Assembly (NCBI GenBank): GCA_020073605.1
Contig: JAIQEW010000003.1
Location: 159,385 to 223,384, forward strand
Length of the DNA: 64,000 nt
Source of the DNA: Terriglobia bacterium
Lineage (GTDB): Bacteria > Acidobacteriota > Terriglobia > Acidiferrales > UBA7541
Reading direction: 5' to 3'
Numbering within the stretch: position 1 is the stretch's first letter; each line of letters starts with the position of its first letter. Under the pieces are notes generated by a model that saw only the letters and a program-made list of their open reading frames with translations, had not been told where the DNA came from and did not search any database. The position numbers were made by a program, and so were the translations under genes. Positions 28,913-38,401 of the stretch are shown one piece after another.

Positions 28913-29740
28913 CTATTGCGCCGCCCCGTGGGCCGCTTTGGCGCTCGCGCGGACTACAGGCAGGACTCTCGTTCCCGGACAGCGGCCCGCGCTCGCCGCA
29001 GCCAGCAACGCGCGGGGTTTCGAGCCGCCCACGATACGGACTTCGGCAACGCCTCCGGCCAGCGCGCGCTTGGCAGCTTCGAGCTTGAGGATCATTCCTC
29101 CGGAGACTTTATTCTTGCGGATCAGGTCCTCGATGTCGGTTCCGCGAAGCGCGCTCACCACTTTATCGCCATCGAGCACTCCGGCCACGTCTGTGAGGAA
29201 AATCAGGCGGTCGGCGCGGATGAACTCCGCGGCGGCAGCGGCCATGTGGTCGGCATTGATGTTGTAGAGCTCCCCATCGGCGCCCAAGCCGAGGCAGGAA
29301 GCAACCGGGACGATCCCTTCGCGCCAGAGCGAGCGCAGGAAATCGACGTTGACCTCCGTCAGATAGCCGACGAACCCCAGGCTGCCTTTGCAATCCTCCA
29401 CTTGCATGGGCTCGGCCAGAAAGCAGGCGGCGTCCGCGGCGCTGATGCCGACGGCGGGCTGCCCGGCGAGCGAAATCGCACCGGCGAGTTTCTTATTGAG
29501 CAGGCCGGCGAAAACCATCACGGCGGCGTCGCGCGTTTCGCGGTCGGTGACGCGCAGGCCGTTGATGAAGCGGCTCGTGATGCCCATGCGCGCCAGCGTG
29601 GCCGTGAAAATCTTTCCGCCGCCGTGGATCACGAGAAGCTCGTGGCCCGCGCGCGCGAGTTCCGTAATCTGGCGCGCCAGCGTCTGCACGTCCTCATCGC
29701 GCTCGAGCAGCGCACCTGCAATCTTGATCACCATCCTCAT
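28913..29740 (-). CDS. argB: Acetylglutamate kinase
   Basis: ArgB phosphorylates N-acetylglutamate, often the arginine-inhibited step. The 275-residue protein has the phosphate-binding Gly-rich motif LLVIHGGGK, the RFINGLRVTD segment and a C-terminal KVSGGMILKLEAAKRAL region as in the amino-acid kinase fold. It starts at ATG 29740 inside an ATGA overlap with argC; a second ATG two codons later is possible. I do not see the extended N-terminal helix linked to hexameric arginine-sensitive forms, so feedback control may be weaker. Confidence 0.95.
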   Translation of the reverse strand: MRMVIKIAGALLERDEDVQTLARQITELARAGHELLVIHGGGKIFTATLARMGITSRFINGLRVTDRETRDAAVMVFAGLLNKKLAGAISLAGQPAVGISAADAACFLAEPMQVEDCKGSLGFVGYLTEVNVDFLRSLWREGIVPVASCLGLGADGELYNINADHMAAAAAEFIRADRLIFLTDVAGVLDGDKVVSALRGTDIEDLIRKNKVSGGMILKLEAAKRALAGGVAEVRIVGGSKPRALLAAASAGRCPGTRVLPVVRASAKAAHGAAQ

Positions 29741-30777
29741 AGCAATCCCGCCGTTTCCGGATACCCGCGCATCCCATTCAGATTTTGTACCGCTTGCCCC
29801 GCCGCTCCCTTGCCGAGATTGTCGAGGCATGAAACGACCACCAGCCGCTCGCCCGAGGGATCGAGCGCGAAGCCGATGTCACAAAAATTCGTGCGCGCCA
29901 CGTGCTGCAGCTCCGGCAGAGTGCCCGCCGGCATCACGCGGACCAGCGGCCGCCCGGTGTAGAACTTCCGGTAGAGCGCCTCGATTTCGTCCGCTTTGCG
30001 CGAAGGATGGAGCCAGACGTACAGCGTCGAAAGGATTCCACGATCGAGCGGAAGCAGGTGCGTGGTGAACACGAAATCCTCGGAGGCCAGGCCGAGGTGC
30101 TCGGAGACCTCCGGCGTATGGCGGTGCGTGAAGAGGCCGTACGCCCGGAAATTTTCGTTCACTTCGACGAATTGAGTGTCGCGCTTCGGCTCCTTGCCCG
30201 CGCCGGTGACGCCCGATTTGCAGTCGCACACGATTCCGCGAGCCGTGTTGATCCAGCCCGCGTCCACGAGCGGCCGCAGGCCCAGAATCACCGAGGTCGG
30301 ATAGCACCCCGGATTTCCGACAACGCGCGCCTTCGGCAGCGCGTCCGCATAGAGTTCCGGCAGCCCGTACACCGTTTCCGTCAGGACCTTCGCATCCGGC
30401 GCGGGAAGTTTGTACCACTTTGTGAAAGTCTCCGCACTGTGAAAGCGAAACGCGCCGCTCAAATCGACGATCCGCAGCGCGGGATTTGCCGCGAGCAGCG
30501 CCGGAACAAGTTCGAGAGAAGCCTCGTGCGGCGTCGAAAGGAATGCGACTTCCGCGCCGCTCGTGGCGATGGCCTCGACCGAAAGCGGACGGCAGGGCGC
30601 ATCGCCCCAGCCGCGAAGCTGCGGAAAAAGGTCCGTGAGGCAATGCACGTTCGCATGGGCCTCGCGCAGAAAGAAGGTTGGTTTTTCGATGTGTGGGTGC
30701 CGCAGCAGGAGCCGGGCCAGTTCGAATCCCGCGTAGCCCGTTACCCCGACGACGGCGACCCTTGTCGGGTCGCTCAT
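29737..30777 (-). CDS. argC: N-acetyl-gamma-glutamyl-phosphate reductase
   Basis: ArgC reduces acetylglutamyl phosphate to the semialdehyde with NADPH. The N-terminus has VAVVGVTGYAGFELARLL, and the catalytic Cys is in GNPGCYPTSVILGL. The 346-residue length is normal. ATG 30777 overlaps the argR stop (ATGA), so ArgR and ArgC are translationally coupled. A frame start 13 codons upstream lies inside argR and is less likely. Confidence 0.96.
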   Translation of the reverse strand: MSDPTRVAVVGVTGYAGFELARLLLRHPHIEKPTFFLREAHANVHCLTDLFPQLRGWGDAPCRPLSVEAIATSGAEVAFLSTPHEASLELVPALLAANPALRIVDLSGAFRFHSAETFTKWYKLPAPDAKVLTETVYGLPELYADALPKARVVGNPGCYPTSVILGLRPLVDAGWINTARGIVCDCKSGVTGAGKEPKRDTQFVEVNENFRAYGLFTHRHTPEVSEHLGLASEDFVFTTHLLPLDRGILSTLYVWLHPSRKADEIEALYRKFYTGRPLVRVMPAGTLPELQHVARTNFCDIGFALDPSGERLVVVSCLDNLGKGAAGQAVQNLNGMRGYPETAGLL

Positions 30778-31226
30778 CGGAGCATTTCCTCCACGCGTTT
30801 CTGAATGGCGTTGCACGCGCTGCGCGAGGAACAGATGATCAGGACCGTGTCGTCGCCCGCGAGCGTGCCGGCGACTTCCTTCCAGTGCTCGGCATCCACC
30901 GCCGCGGCGAGAGGCTGCGCGCCGCTGGGCGGCGTTTTCAGGACGAGCATGTTTTGCGCGGGGCGCATGTCGAGCAAGAAATCCTTCAGGGCGCGCGCGA
31001 GCGTGGGCAGCGGAGACGCCTCTTCCGCCGCCGCGGACGCCAGCGGCCGGTAGCCCGCGGAGGTCTTCACGAGCCGGAGCTCGCGAAGGTCGCGGGAGAG
31101 CGTCGCCTGCGTCACCCGCACGCCCAGGTGCCCGAGCTGGCGGCGCAATTCATCCTGGCTCGCCACGGATTGTCCCGTGAGGAGCTTCAGGATCTGGCCT
31201 TGACGGAATCGCTTTTGTACACCCAT
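30774..31226 (-). CDS. argR: Arginine repressor ArgR
   Basis: ArgR is the arginine-dependent hexameric regulator. The 150-residue protein has the winged-helix DNA-binding half with TQATLSRDLRELRLVK and the C-terminal oligomerisation/arginine-binding half with AGDDTVLIICSS. ATG 31226 is preferred; the longer frame to 31271 would run through the operator. As first gene of the operon it would repress its own operon through the ARG-box-like sites at 31237-31270. Confidence 0.95.
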   Translation of the reverse strand: MGVQKRFRQGQILKLLTGQSVASQDELRRQLGHLGVRVTQATLSRDLRELRLVKTSAGYRPLASAAAEEASPLPTLARALKDFLLDMRPAQNMLVLKTPPSGAQPLAAAVDAEHWKEVAGTLAGDDTVLIICSSRSACNAIQKRVEEMLR

Positions 31227-31236
31227 GTTCGCAGGA

Positions 31237-31270
31237 TGCGTGAATATGCATCCGACTGCATAATAATACA
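31237..31270 (-). promoter_or_regulatory. Tandem ARG-box-like operators upstream of argR
   Basis: The 14-bp site TGCATAATAATACA (31257-31270) fits the palindromic ARG-box core TGnATwwwwATnCA at every fixed position. A weaker partner, TGCGTGAATATGCA (31237-31250), has two mismatches. Their starts are 20 bp apart, the spacing known for paired ARG boxes that bind one ArgR hexamer. The distal box overlaps the proposed -10 element. Confidence 0.8.
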
Positions 31271-31293
31271 CGAAGGCGCACGGAGGTTGTCAA
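31263..31293 (-). promoter_or_regulatory. Sigma70-type promoter of the arginine operon
   Basis: On the minus strand a perfect -35 TTGACA lies at 31293-31288 and a -10 TATTAT at 31268-31263. The 19-base spacer is slightly long. The -10 lies inside the distal ARG box, so repressor binding would block RNA polymerase. No other promoter-like pair was seen before argR. Confidence 0.6.
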
Positions 31294-31393
31294 GAAATAA
31301 TCTGCGGCGAACGCGAATTGGTGACGAACGCGGCGAATCGAAACGATGGAGGCGGAATGCGAAAGCGGGCAGGCCCGCGCGAGATCGGTGGAG

Positions 31394-31537
31394 CTAGAAC
31401 CAATCGCTACGATACGCGAGCCACCAACTGAAAATGGCAATCGGAATTGTCGCTGCCAGGGCCCACCAGAGCGGCAAGAACAGATCGGCCGCCAGACCTA
31501 AGATGATGAACGCGGCCCAAAAGATCTTCTTCTCCAT
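31394..31537 (-). CDS. 47-residue hydrophobic small protein
   Basis: A 48-codon frame starting at ATG 31537 encodes MEKKIFWAAFIILGLAADLF followed by LPLWWALAATIPIAIFSWWL and a short tail ending in SDWF. It reads as two closely spaced membrane segments with a Trp-rich hinge. There is no strong Shine-Dalgarno, so translation is uncertain, but the composition is unlike a random GC-rich frame. It lies downstream of the tRNA-Val/GIY-YIG unit on the same strand. Function is unknown. Confidence 0.5.
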   Translation of the reverse strand: MEKKIFWAAFIILGLAADLFLPLWWALAATIPIAIFSWWLAYRSDWF

Positions 31538-31651
31538 TCGGTCATTCTAGAACTCTGCCTGCGTTTCCAGTGACAAACGTGGACATCATCACGCGGAAGA
31601 TGTACCGGAAGGGAGTTTCATGGTGGGTACGCTTTGTTCCGAGGTTGGGAA

Positions 31652-31712
31652 TGGTAGGCCCGTGCGGGCTCGAACCGCACACCTGGCCGATCCAATCGGC
31701 CCGCTCTAGCCC
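31652..31712 (-). pseudogene. Truncated tRNA remnant (3' part, TGG anticodon loop)
   Basis: Read on the minus strand, this begins GGCTAGAGC (D-loop side), has an anticodon arm GGCCG-ATTGGAT-CGGCC (anticodon TGG) and then the T arm, acceptor 3' strand and CCA. From the variable region to CCA it is nearly identical to the tRNA-Val at 31964-32040. The 5' acceptor strand and D-stem start are missing, replaced by the end of the GIY-YIG gene, so no cloverleaf can form. It is either a duplicated tRNA half left by an insertion or a decayed second tRNA. Confidence 0.7.
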
Positions 31713-31957
31713 TTCGAAGCTTCGATCAACGCAGAGATGAGCTTGGCCGATTTCCAGGCTTTGATCTCGAGTTCTCGCCGTCGTGCTTCCAGCAATGTCT
31801 CGAACGATTCCTGGTAAACCAGTTTCCAAGGGCCGCGCTTGCGAGTCGCTAGAGAGTGGGAGCGGAGATGCTCCGAAACCCGCCGCTCAATGTCGTTGGT
31901 AGAACCGACGTAATAGCGCCTGCTCGATTCGCTTTGAAGAATGTACGTATAGGGCAT
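31706..31957 (-). CDS. GIY-YIG nuclease domain protein (UPF0213-like)
   Basis: The 83-residue product is a single GIY-YIG domain: YTYILQSESSRRYYVGSTND carries the two motif strands (YIL and YVG), and the Arg and His of RRVSEHLRSH and later Glu follow in family order. ATG 31957 lies only seven bases after the CCA of tRNA-Val, and the TAG stop falls within the D-loop of the tRNA remnant. It has no clear Shine-Dalgarno and is probably transcribed with the tRNA. Small orphan GIY-YIG genes are often seen next to tRNA genes; their role is unclear. Confidence 0.88.
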   Translation of the reverse strand: MPYTYILQSESSRRYYVGSTNDIERRVSEHLRSHSLATRKRGPWKLVYQESFETLLEARRRELEIKAWKSAKLISALIEASKG

Positions 31958-31963
31958 GGGGAG

Positions 31964-32040
31964 TGGTAGGCCCGTGCGGGCTCGAACCGCAGACCTCCAC
32001 CGTGTCAAGGTGGCGCTCTAGCCAACTGAGCTACGGGCCT
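31964..32040 (-). tRNA. tRNA-Val (GAC anticodon)
   Basis: A complete cloverleaf reads from 32040 down: acceptor AGGCCCG pairs with CGGGCCT, the D arm holds GCTCAGTTGGCTAGAGC, the anticodon stem CCACC/GGTGG encloses TTGACAC (anticodon GAC) and the T arm has GGTTCGAGCC. The discriminator A is at 31967, and CCA is encoded at 31966-31964. Confidence 0.95.
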
Positions 32041-32108
32041 ATCGTACGTCCAACTGAAACGATTCTAGCACGCCGCAGAAGATGCTGAACAGCGAGGCGG
32101 TGCGGGGT

Positions 32109-35100
32109 TCAGCGCGCGGGTACCGGCGGATCGTTTGTGACGGTGTAGGGTTTGCCGTCGTGCAGATAGAGCCTCTCGGATTCCGCGCGATTGAAGGGCC
32201 TCGAGCCGCGGCGCCCAAACACCGCCAGCTGGTTTCCGCTCTCGTCGACAGCGCGGTCGCGATCGACTCCCTTGGAGATCATCAGCGCCGGTCCTCTGGT
32301 GCGGTACGTGGCGATCAGCTTCGGCATGGGCCGCGGGCTGAAGCCGTAGGCGTTCGGCGAGTCTTCGGGTGAAAGCAGCTGCAGGATGCGAAGTCCATTA
32401 GCGCCGTCGGCGACAAACGCGAAGGCGCTGGCGTCCACCATTCCGATTTTCACGTCGCGCACGTCATTGAGTTTCCCGCCATCCGAAAAGACCTGATCGA
32501 GCTTGGGCTGCTCCGGCTTCTCGACGTCCACGATCGCCACACCCTGCTTGCCGCCGGCGACATAGGCATACGTGCGCGCGACGTACACGTTGCGCGCATC
32601 TTCCAGGCGCACGACGGCATTCGGCACGACGCGGGGATGATCGAGCGCCGTGACGTCGAGCACTTTGAGCCCGTCCCGATCGACCACGAATGCGTAGCGG
32701 AATTGAACTGAGATTCCCTGCGGATCGTTCAGCTCGGGCGCGCCGATTTCCGCCACTACGCGCGGCTGGAGCGGCTTATCGAGATCGACCACCACAAGGC
32801 CGCGGTCGCACAACATGTAGGCGTACGTACCGGCGATGGTGATGCGCCGCGCGCCGTTCAATATGCCGTTGGGGTTGAACGCCAGCGCCCGCTTGAGAAA
32901 ATTGTTTCGCGGATCGCCATCGAGCAGCGTGCTCACGCCGGGACTCTTGCTCTTCAGGTTCGGGTCACCGACGATCACGAGCCCTTCATACTTGTCCGCG
33001 ACATAAAGAAACGCGTAGAGCAGATGGATCGGCTGCTCTTCGTTCTCGGGCCGGCGCGAGCGAGCCGGATCGAGCGCCTGCGTCGATGGGCTGGCGATGG
33101 CGGTCGCATACTTGGTGCTCACGTAGAGGCGCTGGCCCAGCGGAGAGACCGGCGCGGTGACGGTGCGCTCGGAGAAGCCTTTGTTGTCGATGTTGGCGAC
33201 GTCAAAGACGCGGAACCCGCCCTTGCCGAGCGCGGCGTAGAGATACTCGCCGCGGAGTTGCACGTCGAGGACGTTTCCATCGTGATGATAGGCTTCCTGC
33301 AACTCGCGGCCTTGCCGCACGTGCTCGCGGTAGTTATCCGGATACGCCAGCCGGTGAAGGTAGCTGCCGATGATCGCGGGCGGTTCATCGTGCTCCGCCA
33401 CCGCCACGGCATCAAAACCCTTCGAGCCATCGGCGACGTAAATATAGCGTCCCATCAAGTTCACAAGGTTGGTGCCCTGGAGAAGCACCTGCGCCATCCA
33501 GGCGTTGTTGTCGTTGTGCTGCGAAACGTGGCAGTCGTCACAGCCTTTCGTCTCTTTCGCGCGCACGGTGTGAGGAACATACGTGCTGAACGCGGTTCCG
33601 CTGAATCCCTCCGCCGAGACGGTCTGCTGCATGTAGTAAAGCCAGTCGCGATTCTGATTCTGCGAGCTGACCACGATGGCGCAGGAAGAGCGCGCCGGAG
33701 CCACGCGATGGCCAGTCACGGTGCCGTCGATTCCGAGCATGTAGCCGTCATCGCGGAGCACCTGGAAGTTATAGGAGGTCCAATTGCGAGTCGTCAGGCC
33801 CTCGTTGTGGAGCATGGGCCTGCGCTGATTCGCCGTCATCGAGAGATGGCATCCGAAGCAGTTCGGCGTCCACGACGTGTGGCACGCGTAGCAGGTCATA
33901 CGGCTGTTCGGGTGGGCCAGCTCGGATTCGTTCGCGGGGAGACTGCCCCAGGTCTTGCCGTCCGTGCGGACCGTCTTGGCCCAGCGCGATCTTTCGCTGT
34001 AGTGAGGATTTCCCGGCGTGATCGTGTCGAGCGTCTGCACGACTTCCCATTCCTGATCGGGCTCGACCATCGAGTGTTGATAGAGTCTCCCTTCCCTCCA
34101 CTGAAAGCGGCGGCCGCTCCATGGCGTGCGCAGCGCGTCGAGGTGAGTGCCGCCCGCCGGCGCTGCTGAACCAGATGTGATCAGGGTCGCGTGTTTCTCC
34201 ACGGTGCCGTGGCAATCGACGCAATCGAGTTCGATGGCGGCGCGAGGCTCGGCGTAGAGTTTTCCGTTGCCGTGGACATCCTGCTCGAAATGGCAATCCA
34301 CGCAGTGCATTCCTTTTTCCAGGTGGATGTCCTTCAGGTGGACCGCTTTTCCAAACTTGTCGGGATCGTCGGCGGAAACGATCTTGTCGCTTGCGTCGAG
34401 CAGGTTGCCTTTGCGGTCGCGCTTGTACACGGCGCGGAAAATCCAGCCGTGGCTATGGAAATCGGCGAACTGAGTCTGCTTGAGCTGCGCGTTGAATTTT
34501 CCGCTGCCCACCTGCTCCAGAAATTTCGGATCGGACCACAGGCCGCGGGCCGCGGCGCCTTCGGGATTGCGCTGCGCGATTTGATACCTTTCGTCCGCGG
34601 TCGGATTCCGCTGCTGGGCGGGGTACATCGAATCGCCGTCCGCTTCGTTGTCCCACCACGTGTAGCCGAAATAGGTCGTCTCCATGTTCGTTCCCGGGTG
34701 GACATGGCAGACCATGCATTGGCTGGAGGGAATCGACCGCGTGAACATGTGGCGAATCGGATGGCCCGGCTCATTCTTTGCGATTGTCGGATCGGAAGAC
34801 GCGCTCGCGCCCAGATGACCGAAGGGCGCATAAGGGCCGGAATGATCCGGCGAGCGATCATTGGCATAGACCACGTGGCACGCGGTGCAGCCGCTGCCGC
34901 GATAGTCGCCCGGCTGATCGTTCGTGCCCGGGAAGGAAAGGAGCGGGTCGAGCAAGCGCGTCTTCTGCAGGCCGAGAAAGACGGGATCGGTTCGCAACAG
35001 CGTGCCGAAGCCACGCTCGCCCACCTTATCGTCCGGGCGGCCGGGATCTTCCGCGGCATTCGGATTCCCAATCTCGCCTTTCTTGGCGCCGCCGCGCTCG

Positions 35101-35831
35101 AAGACGCGCAACACGTTCCCCGGCTGCGAGACTTCCCAGCGCTCGAGTGGAGTCAGCTCGGGCACCACGCCCTTCGTCCGCGTCTCTTCGGGCGTGGGCG
35201 GAGGAACGGTTTTCATCGTTTGCGGCAGGCCATCGGCCGAATAGCTTTCGCCGAAGCGCGCGTTCTTCACAGGAATCGAGCCGTTGTTGTACAGCGCCGC
35301 GCCCCAGAGCATCCCGCCGTGCGTCATCATGCTGGTGCTCACGTTGCGCACTTCGGCGGCGTGGCATCCCGCCGTGCCGCAGGTTTGCGGGGCGACGCGA
35401 AGATCGCCGGGATTGGCGAAGCGGACGTAGTCGGTGCTCTCGCGCAGCCATTTCGTGTAGGGGCGCTCGACGCTTCCCGCGCCGCGGGCAAATTCGAGAT
35501 CGCGAGGCTGCACGTGCGCTCTGCGCTTCGCTTCCGCGTAGTCTCTGGAATCCTTGGGCGTGTCGGGCGAGATACCAGCCGAGGCGTCCCCTCCGTGGCA
35601 ATCCGTGCAGCCCAGCCGCACGGTGCGAGTGGGATGCATGGTCGGCTCGTCGATTCCGGCGTGGCAGGTGATGCAGCCTGCGCTCTTTTTGTCCGCCTCG
35701 GCTTGCGTTTGCGTGATGAGGGTCGGCTGCGCGGACTGCGGCTGCGCTTTCGAGCCGTGCTCGAGCGCAAACAGGAAAACCACGAGGAGCGCAGCAGCAC
35801 CGGACCCTCGCATGATCCTTCGTTCAAGCAT
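32109..35831 (-). CDS. Ten-haem cytochrome c with C-terminal LVIVD-type propeller
   Basis: The roughly 1240-residue exported protein has a signal peptide ending near HGSKAQ. Ten c-haem sites lie in the first two thirds: CITCH, CTDCH, the unusual CX4CH CGTAGCH, CTACH, CMVCH, CVDCH twice, CYACH, CFGCH and CDDCH. The last 400 residues are repeats such as [36 protein letters not shown] and [14 protein letters not shown], an LVIVD beta-propeller. It follows a beta-barrel gene by 23 bases. I infer an electron carrier at or beyond the outer membrane. ATG 35831 is chosen; 35813 (AAGG four bases upstream) is a close alternative. Confidence 0.85.
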   Translation of the reverse strand: MLERRIMRGSGAAALLVVFLFALEHGSKAQPQSAQPTLITQTQAEADKKSAGCITCHAGIDEPTMHPTRTVRLGCTDCHGGDASAGISPDTPKDSRDYAEAKRRAHVQPRDLEFARGAGSVERPYTKWLRESTDYVRFANPGDLRVAPQTCGTAGCHAAEVRNVSTSMMTHGGMLWGAALYNNGSIPVKNARFGESYSADGLPQTMKTVPPPTPEETRTKGVVPELTPLERWEVSQPGNVLRVFERGGAKKGEIGNPNAAEDPGRPDDKVGERGFGTLLRTDPVFLGLQKTRLLDPLLSFPGTNDQPGDYRGSGCTACHVVYANDRSPDHSGPYAPFGHLGASASSDPTIAKNEPGHPIRHMFTRSIPSSQCMVCHVHPGTNMETTYFGYTWWDNEADGDSMYPAQQRNPTADERYQIAQRNPEGAAARGLWSDPKFLEQVGSGKFNAQLKQTQFADFHSHGWIFRAVYKRDRKGNLLDASDKIVSADDPDKFGKAVHLKDIHLEKGMHCVDCHFEQDVHGNGKLYAEPRAAIELDCVDCHGTVEKHATLITSGSAAPAGGTHLDALRTPWSGRRFQWREGRLYQHSMVEPDQEWEVVQTLDTITPGNPHYSERSRWAKTVRTDGKTWGSLPANESELAHPNSRMTCYACHTSWTPNCFGCHLSMTANQRRPMLHNEGLTTRNWTSYNFQVLRDDGYMLGIDGTVTGHRVAPARSSCAIVVSSQNQNRDWLYYMQQTVSAEGFSGTAFSTYVPHTVRAKETKGCDDCHVSQHNDNNAWMAQVLLQGTNLVNLMGRYIYVADGSKGFDAVAVAEHDEPPAIIGSYLHRLAYPDNYREHVRQGRELQEAYHHDGNVLDVQLRGEYLYAALGKGGFRVFDVANIDNKGFSERTVTAPVSPLGQRLYVSTKYATAIASPSTQALDPARSRRPENEEQPIHLLYAFLYVADKYEGLVIVGDPNLKSKSPGVSTLLDGDPRNNFLKRALAFNPNGILNGARRITIAGTYAYMLCDRGLVVVDLDKPLQPRVVAEIGAPELNDPQGISVQFRYAFVVDRDGLKVLDVTALDHPRVVPNAVVRLEDARNVYVARTYAYVAGGKQGVAIVDVEKPEQPKLDQVFSDGGKLNDVRDVKIGMVDASAFAFVADGANGLRILQLLSPEDSPNAYGFSPRPMPKLIATYRTRGPALMISKGVDRDRAVDESGNQLAVFGRRGSRPFNRAESERLYLHDGKPYTVTNDPPVPAR

Positions 35832-35854
35832 TCGTCGTTCTTTCTCCTGCAACG

Positions 35855-38179
35855 TCAGAACTGAAACTTCACGTTCGTGAAAAGTGAAAACATCGTCTTG
35901 CCCGTATAGATATCCCGCAAGCCCTGTCCCGGCACGAGGGTGGCCGCTCCGGCCGTGATCGAGATATTTTCGGTGAGCGGCGGCCGGTAGCGGACCCCGA
36001 TGCTGGAATCAACTCCAATCGTATGGCGAATCGGCGCCTGAAACAGCAGAAGTTCCAGCGGCTCGGTGCGCTCAAATCGCAGGTAGTTGATGTTGACGAA
36101 GCCGCGCAATTTCGGCGTCAGATCGAAATCCGAACCCGCGTTGACCAGCAGAATCCCGGGATTGACGAAGTTGGCCTGCCCTTCGTCCTTGTTGGAGCGA
36201 AGGCTCGGCAGCAGGCTATCGGGCGCCGTCAAGTTCACGCCGGTGCCGGTGAGCCGTATGCCTTCTCGATTCCACAGGCTGAATATTCCGCCGGCGAATT
36301 CAGGAAAATCTTCGATCGCGTCAAAGCCCCGGGCGCGCCCGCTGCGAGGATCGGCCGATCCAGAGGCGTAGAAAATGGAACCTTTGAAGCGCGCCCAATC
36401 CTTGTCGACGGAAAGCTCGAGCGCGGCCATCTGGGCGTTGATCGTGACGGGGCGATTGGCGAGAGGATTCAAACTGTCCGTCCCGAGGGCCTGGTAGAAA
36501 GCGTGCGTGAGATTCACGCGCCCGATGTGTCCATCGCCCGTCCAGCCGAGATAGGCGGCGTGGATGCTGTGCGTCTGAATCGCATTGTTGGAGACCACGC
36601 TGCCGATCGGAGAGGGGCGCACCAGGAAGCCGTTGTCGTCGTAATGAACGGAGGCCTGATCGTCATTGTAGTCCACGCTGAACTGCGCCGTATAGCCCGG
36701 AAAGAAGAAATCCTGCCGGTACACATTGGCGATGATCACCTGCTGCTTCCTTCGCTCGAATGTGTTCAGGCCGCTGTTCGTATTTTTCTCCAGCAGATTG
36801 AAGTAGGCCAGGTTGTACTGCCAGCGGTTGGAATGCAGGTTGCCGAAAAAGCGCACGCCGGGCTGCTCGTCGACGAAGAGGAAGCCCCTGAAATCCGCGT
36901 TGAGCTCCTGAATTCCGGCGCGCACGGAAATGAAATCGAAGTTGGGGCTCAGGTCGCGAAGCTTTACCTCCACAAAGGCTTCCTGCAAGCCCAGATGGGA
37001 ATCGAGGCGCGTCGTGCCCTTGCGCACGTCGATGTTGACGATTCCAAGCTCGCGCACGTTGAGGTAGTTGAGGCTCACGGCCGGAGTCACGCGAATCCGC
37101 CAGTCCACCGGGCGAAAGGACGTGTCTCCGTGAAAGAGATCGAAGGAGAAAAGAAACACCTGATCCAGAAAGACCTGTTCGCCCTTGCCGAAGAAATCGC
37201 TGCTTCCGGGATGCTCAGTGCTGACGCCGCTTGGCACCGGCAGGCGCCGGCCGTCAAACAGCGTGTCGCTCACGCCGGTGAAGTTGAAAAAGGTCTGCTT
37301 GCCGAAGATCGGCTCGTCGCCTTTCAATTTGTTGCGGTCAAACGGATCCCACCGGTGCCCCTTCACGTAAGGATGCTCGCCTCCGACGCCATAGCGATCC
37401 CATTCGGGCATCGTGACCCGCCAGCGATTGGGCTCTTCGTGAAAGACCTGATTGGCGGGCGGTAGAGACTGCGGAGCGGGCTTTTCGCCGCCCGGCTGAA
37501 GTTCCGGATTCTTCGCCGCTCCGGAGTATCCCGGACCAGTGGGTTCGACCGGAGGCGCGGGCGGCTTCGCCAGCGGCAGTTGAGGGAGACCCGACGGCGG
37601 CGGAGCGACTGCGGGGACCGCGGTCAGTTTGATTTCTCGAACCAGGGCTTCCCCGGCCACGACCGCCACGCCGGCTTCTGAGAAATTCTCGTATCCCGGG
37701 CACGTAACGCTCAATTCGTAGTTCCCTGGAGGCAGGTCGATCATGCGGAACACGCCTTCCGCACTGGTCGACGTTTTGCGAGCCTCTCCGCTCGCCACGT
37801 TCCGCAGGACAATGGCGGCACCGCCCACGCCCCTTGCGTCTGAGCCGCGGACGACGCCCTGCACAGCGCCGGTCTTCTGAGCCGCTTTGCCGGGAATGCG
37901 CTGCTGCCGGGAAGACGCGGCGGTCTTGGGTCTGGCAGCTGAGAGGGTTCTGCGTCCAGTGGTGGCGGAGACTTTGTATCTGGCGGCTACGAGGTTTCTG
38001 TGCCTAGTTCTGGCGGAGGACCTGTGTTTGGCAACAGCAGACACCCTGTGTCTGGCCGCTACGGCGATCCTATGCCCGGCGGCGGGGGAAACTCTGTGTC
38101 TGGCGGCTGCGGACAGTGGCAACGATGCTAGCAGGAGGAGTGGGACGAGTTTTGAGAGGGCGTTGGATGCAACCGGCAT
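35855..38179 (-). CDS. Outer-membrane beta-barrel protein with CarboxypepD_reg-like domain
   Basis: The 774-residue protein has a signal peptide (residues 1-25), then eight 8-residue basic repeats (23-86), a carboxypeptidase-regulatory-like domain at about 107-190 ([37 protein letters not shown]) and a Pro-rich linker. From about residue 300, alternating amphipathic strands end in KFQF, the terminal Phe signature of barrel proteins. It is not a clear TonB receptor, since no plug or TonB box is seen. Placed just before the ten-haem cytochrome, it could be the porin half of a porin-cytochrome conduit; that is inference. Confidence 0.75.
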   Translation of the reverse strand: MPVASNALSKLVPLLLLASLPLSAAARHRVSPAAGHRIAVAARHRVSAVAKHRSSARTRHRNLVAARYKVSATTGRRTLSAARPKTAASSRQQRIPGKAAQKTGAVQGVVRGSDARGVGGAAIVLRNVASGEARKTSTSAEGVFRMIDLPPGNYELSVTCPGYENFSEAGVAVVAGEALVREIKLTAVPAVAPPPSGLPQLPLAKPPAPPVEPTGPGYSGAAKNPELQPGGEKPAPQSLPPANQVFHEEPNRWRVTMPEWDRYGVGGEHPYVKGHRWDPFDRNKLKGDEPIFGKQTFFNFTGVSDTLFDGRRLPVPSGVSTEHPGSSDFFGKGEQVFLDQVFLFSFDLFHGDTSFRPVDWRIRVTPAVSLNYLNVRELGIVNIDVRKGTTRLDSHLGLQEAFVEVKLRDLSPNFDFISVRAGIQELNADFRGFLFVDEQPGVRFFGNLHSNRWQYNLAYFNLLEKNTNSGLNTFERRKQQVIIANVYRQDFFFPGYTAQFSVDYNDDQASVHYDDNGFLVRPSPIGSVVSNNAIQTHSIHAAYLGWTGDGHIGRVNLTHAFYQALGTDSLNPLANRPVTINAQMAALELSVDKDWARFKGSIFYASGSADPRSGRARGFDAIEDFPEFAGGIFSLWNREGIRLTGTGVNLTAPDSLLPSLRSNKDEGQANFVNPGILLVNAGSDFDLTPKLRGFVNINYLRFERTEPLELLLFQAPIRHTIGVDSSIGVRYRPPLTENISITAGAATLVPGQGLRDIYTGKTMFSLFTNVKFQF
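37922..38113 (-). repeat. Eight tandem 24-bp repeats inside the barrel gene
   Basis: The stretch divides exactly into eight 24-bp units, each coding for an 8-residue unit with consensus x-x-[70 protein letters not shown]. Units are degenerate, more so away from the start. It begins at the end of the signal peptide and makes a strongly basic periplasmic segment. Confidence 0.85.
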
Positions 38180-38401
38180 CCTGCGAGTCCTGAAATGCGT
38201 CAGCGGTTTTCCGCGAATTTCGACTTGCTCGGTCTAGCTAACACGGTTGCTTCTGGATGAGCAAGTGTTTTTGACGAATTTGCGCACGGTTGCGTGGCGT
38301 TTTGATTACATCGGATGAGTTCTCGCGTGCCGCGGCAGCACCATGCAAGCGAGACTTCATTGAGAACACCTCTCACCTGTGGTACGAATAACTGCGACCG
38401 C

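Noticed and set aside
31241..31254. Alternative second ARG box TGAATATGCATCCG
   Set aside because: It has three mismatches to the core and only 16-bp spacing to the good box. The overlapping site at 31237 fits better at 20 bp.
34191..35864. 557-codon plus-strand frame opposite the ten-haem cytochrome
   Set aside because: It is antisense to clear CXXCH motifs and has random-like composition.
37922..38113. CRISPR-like array
   Set aside because: Units are directly tandem with no unique spacers and keep the reading frame of an exported protein. It is a coding minisatellite.
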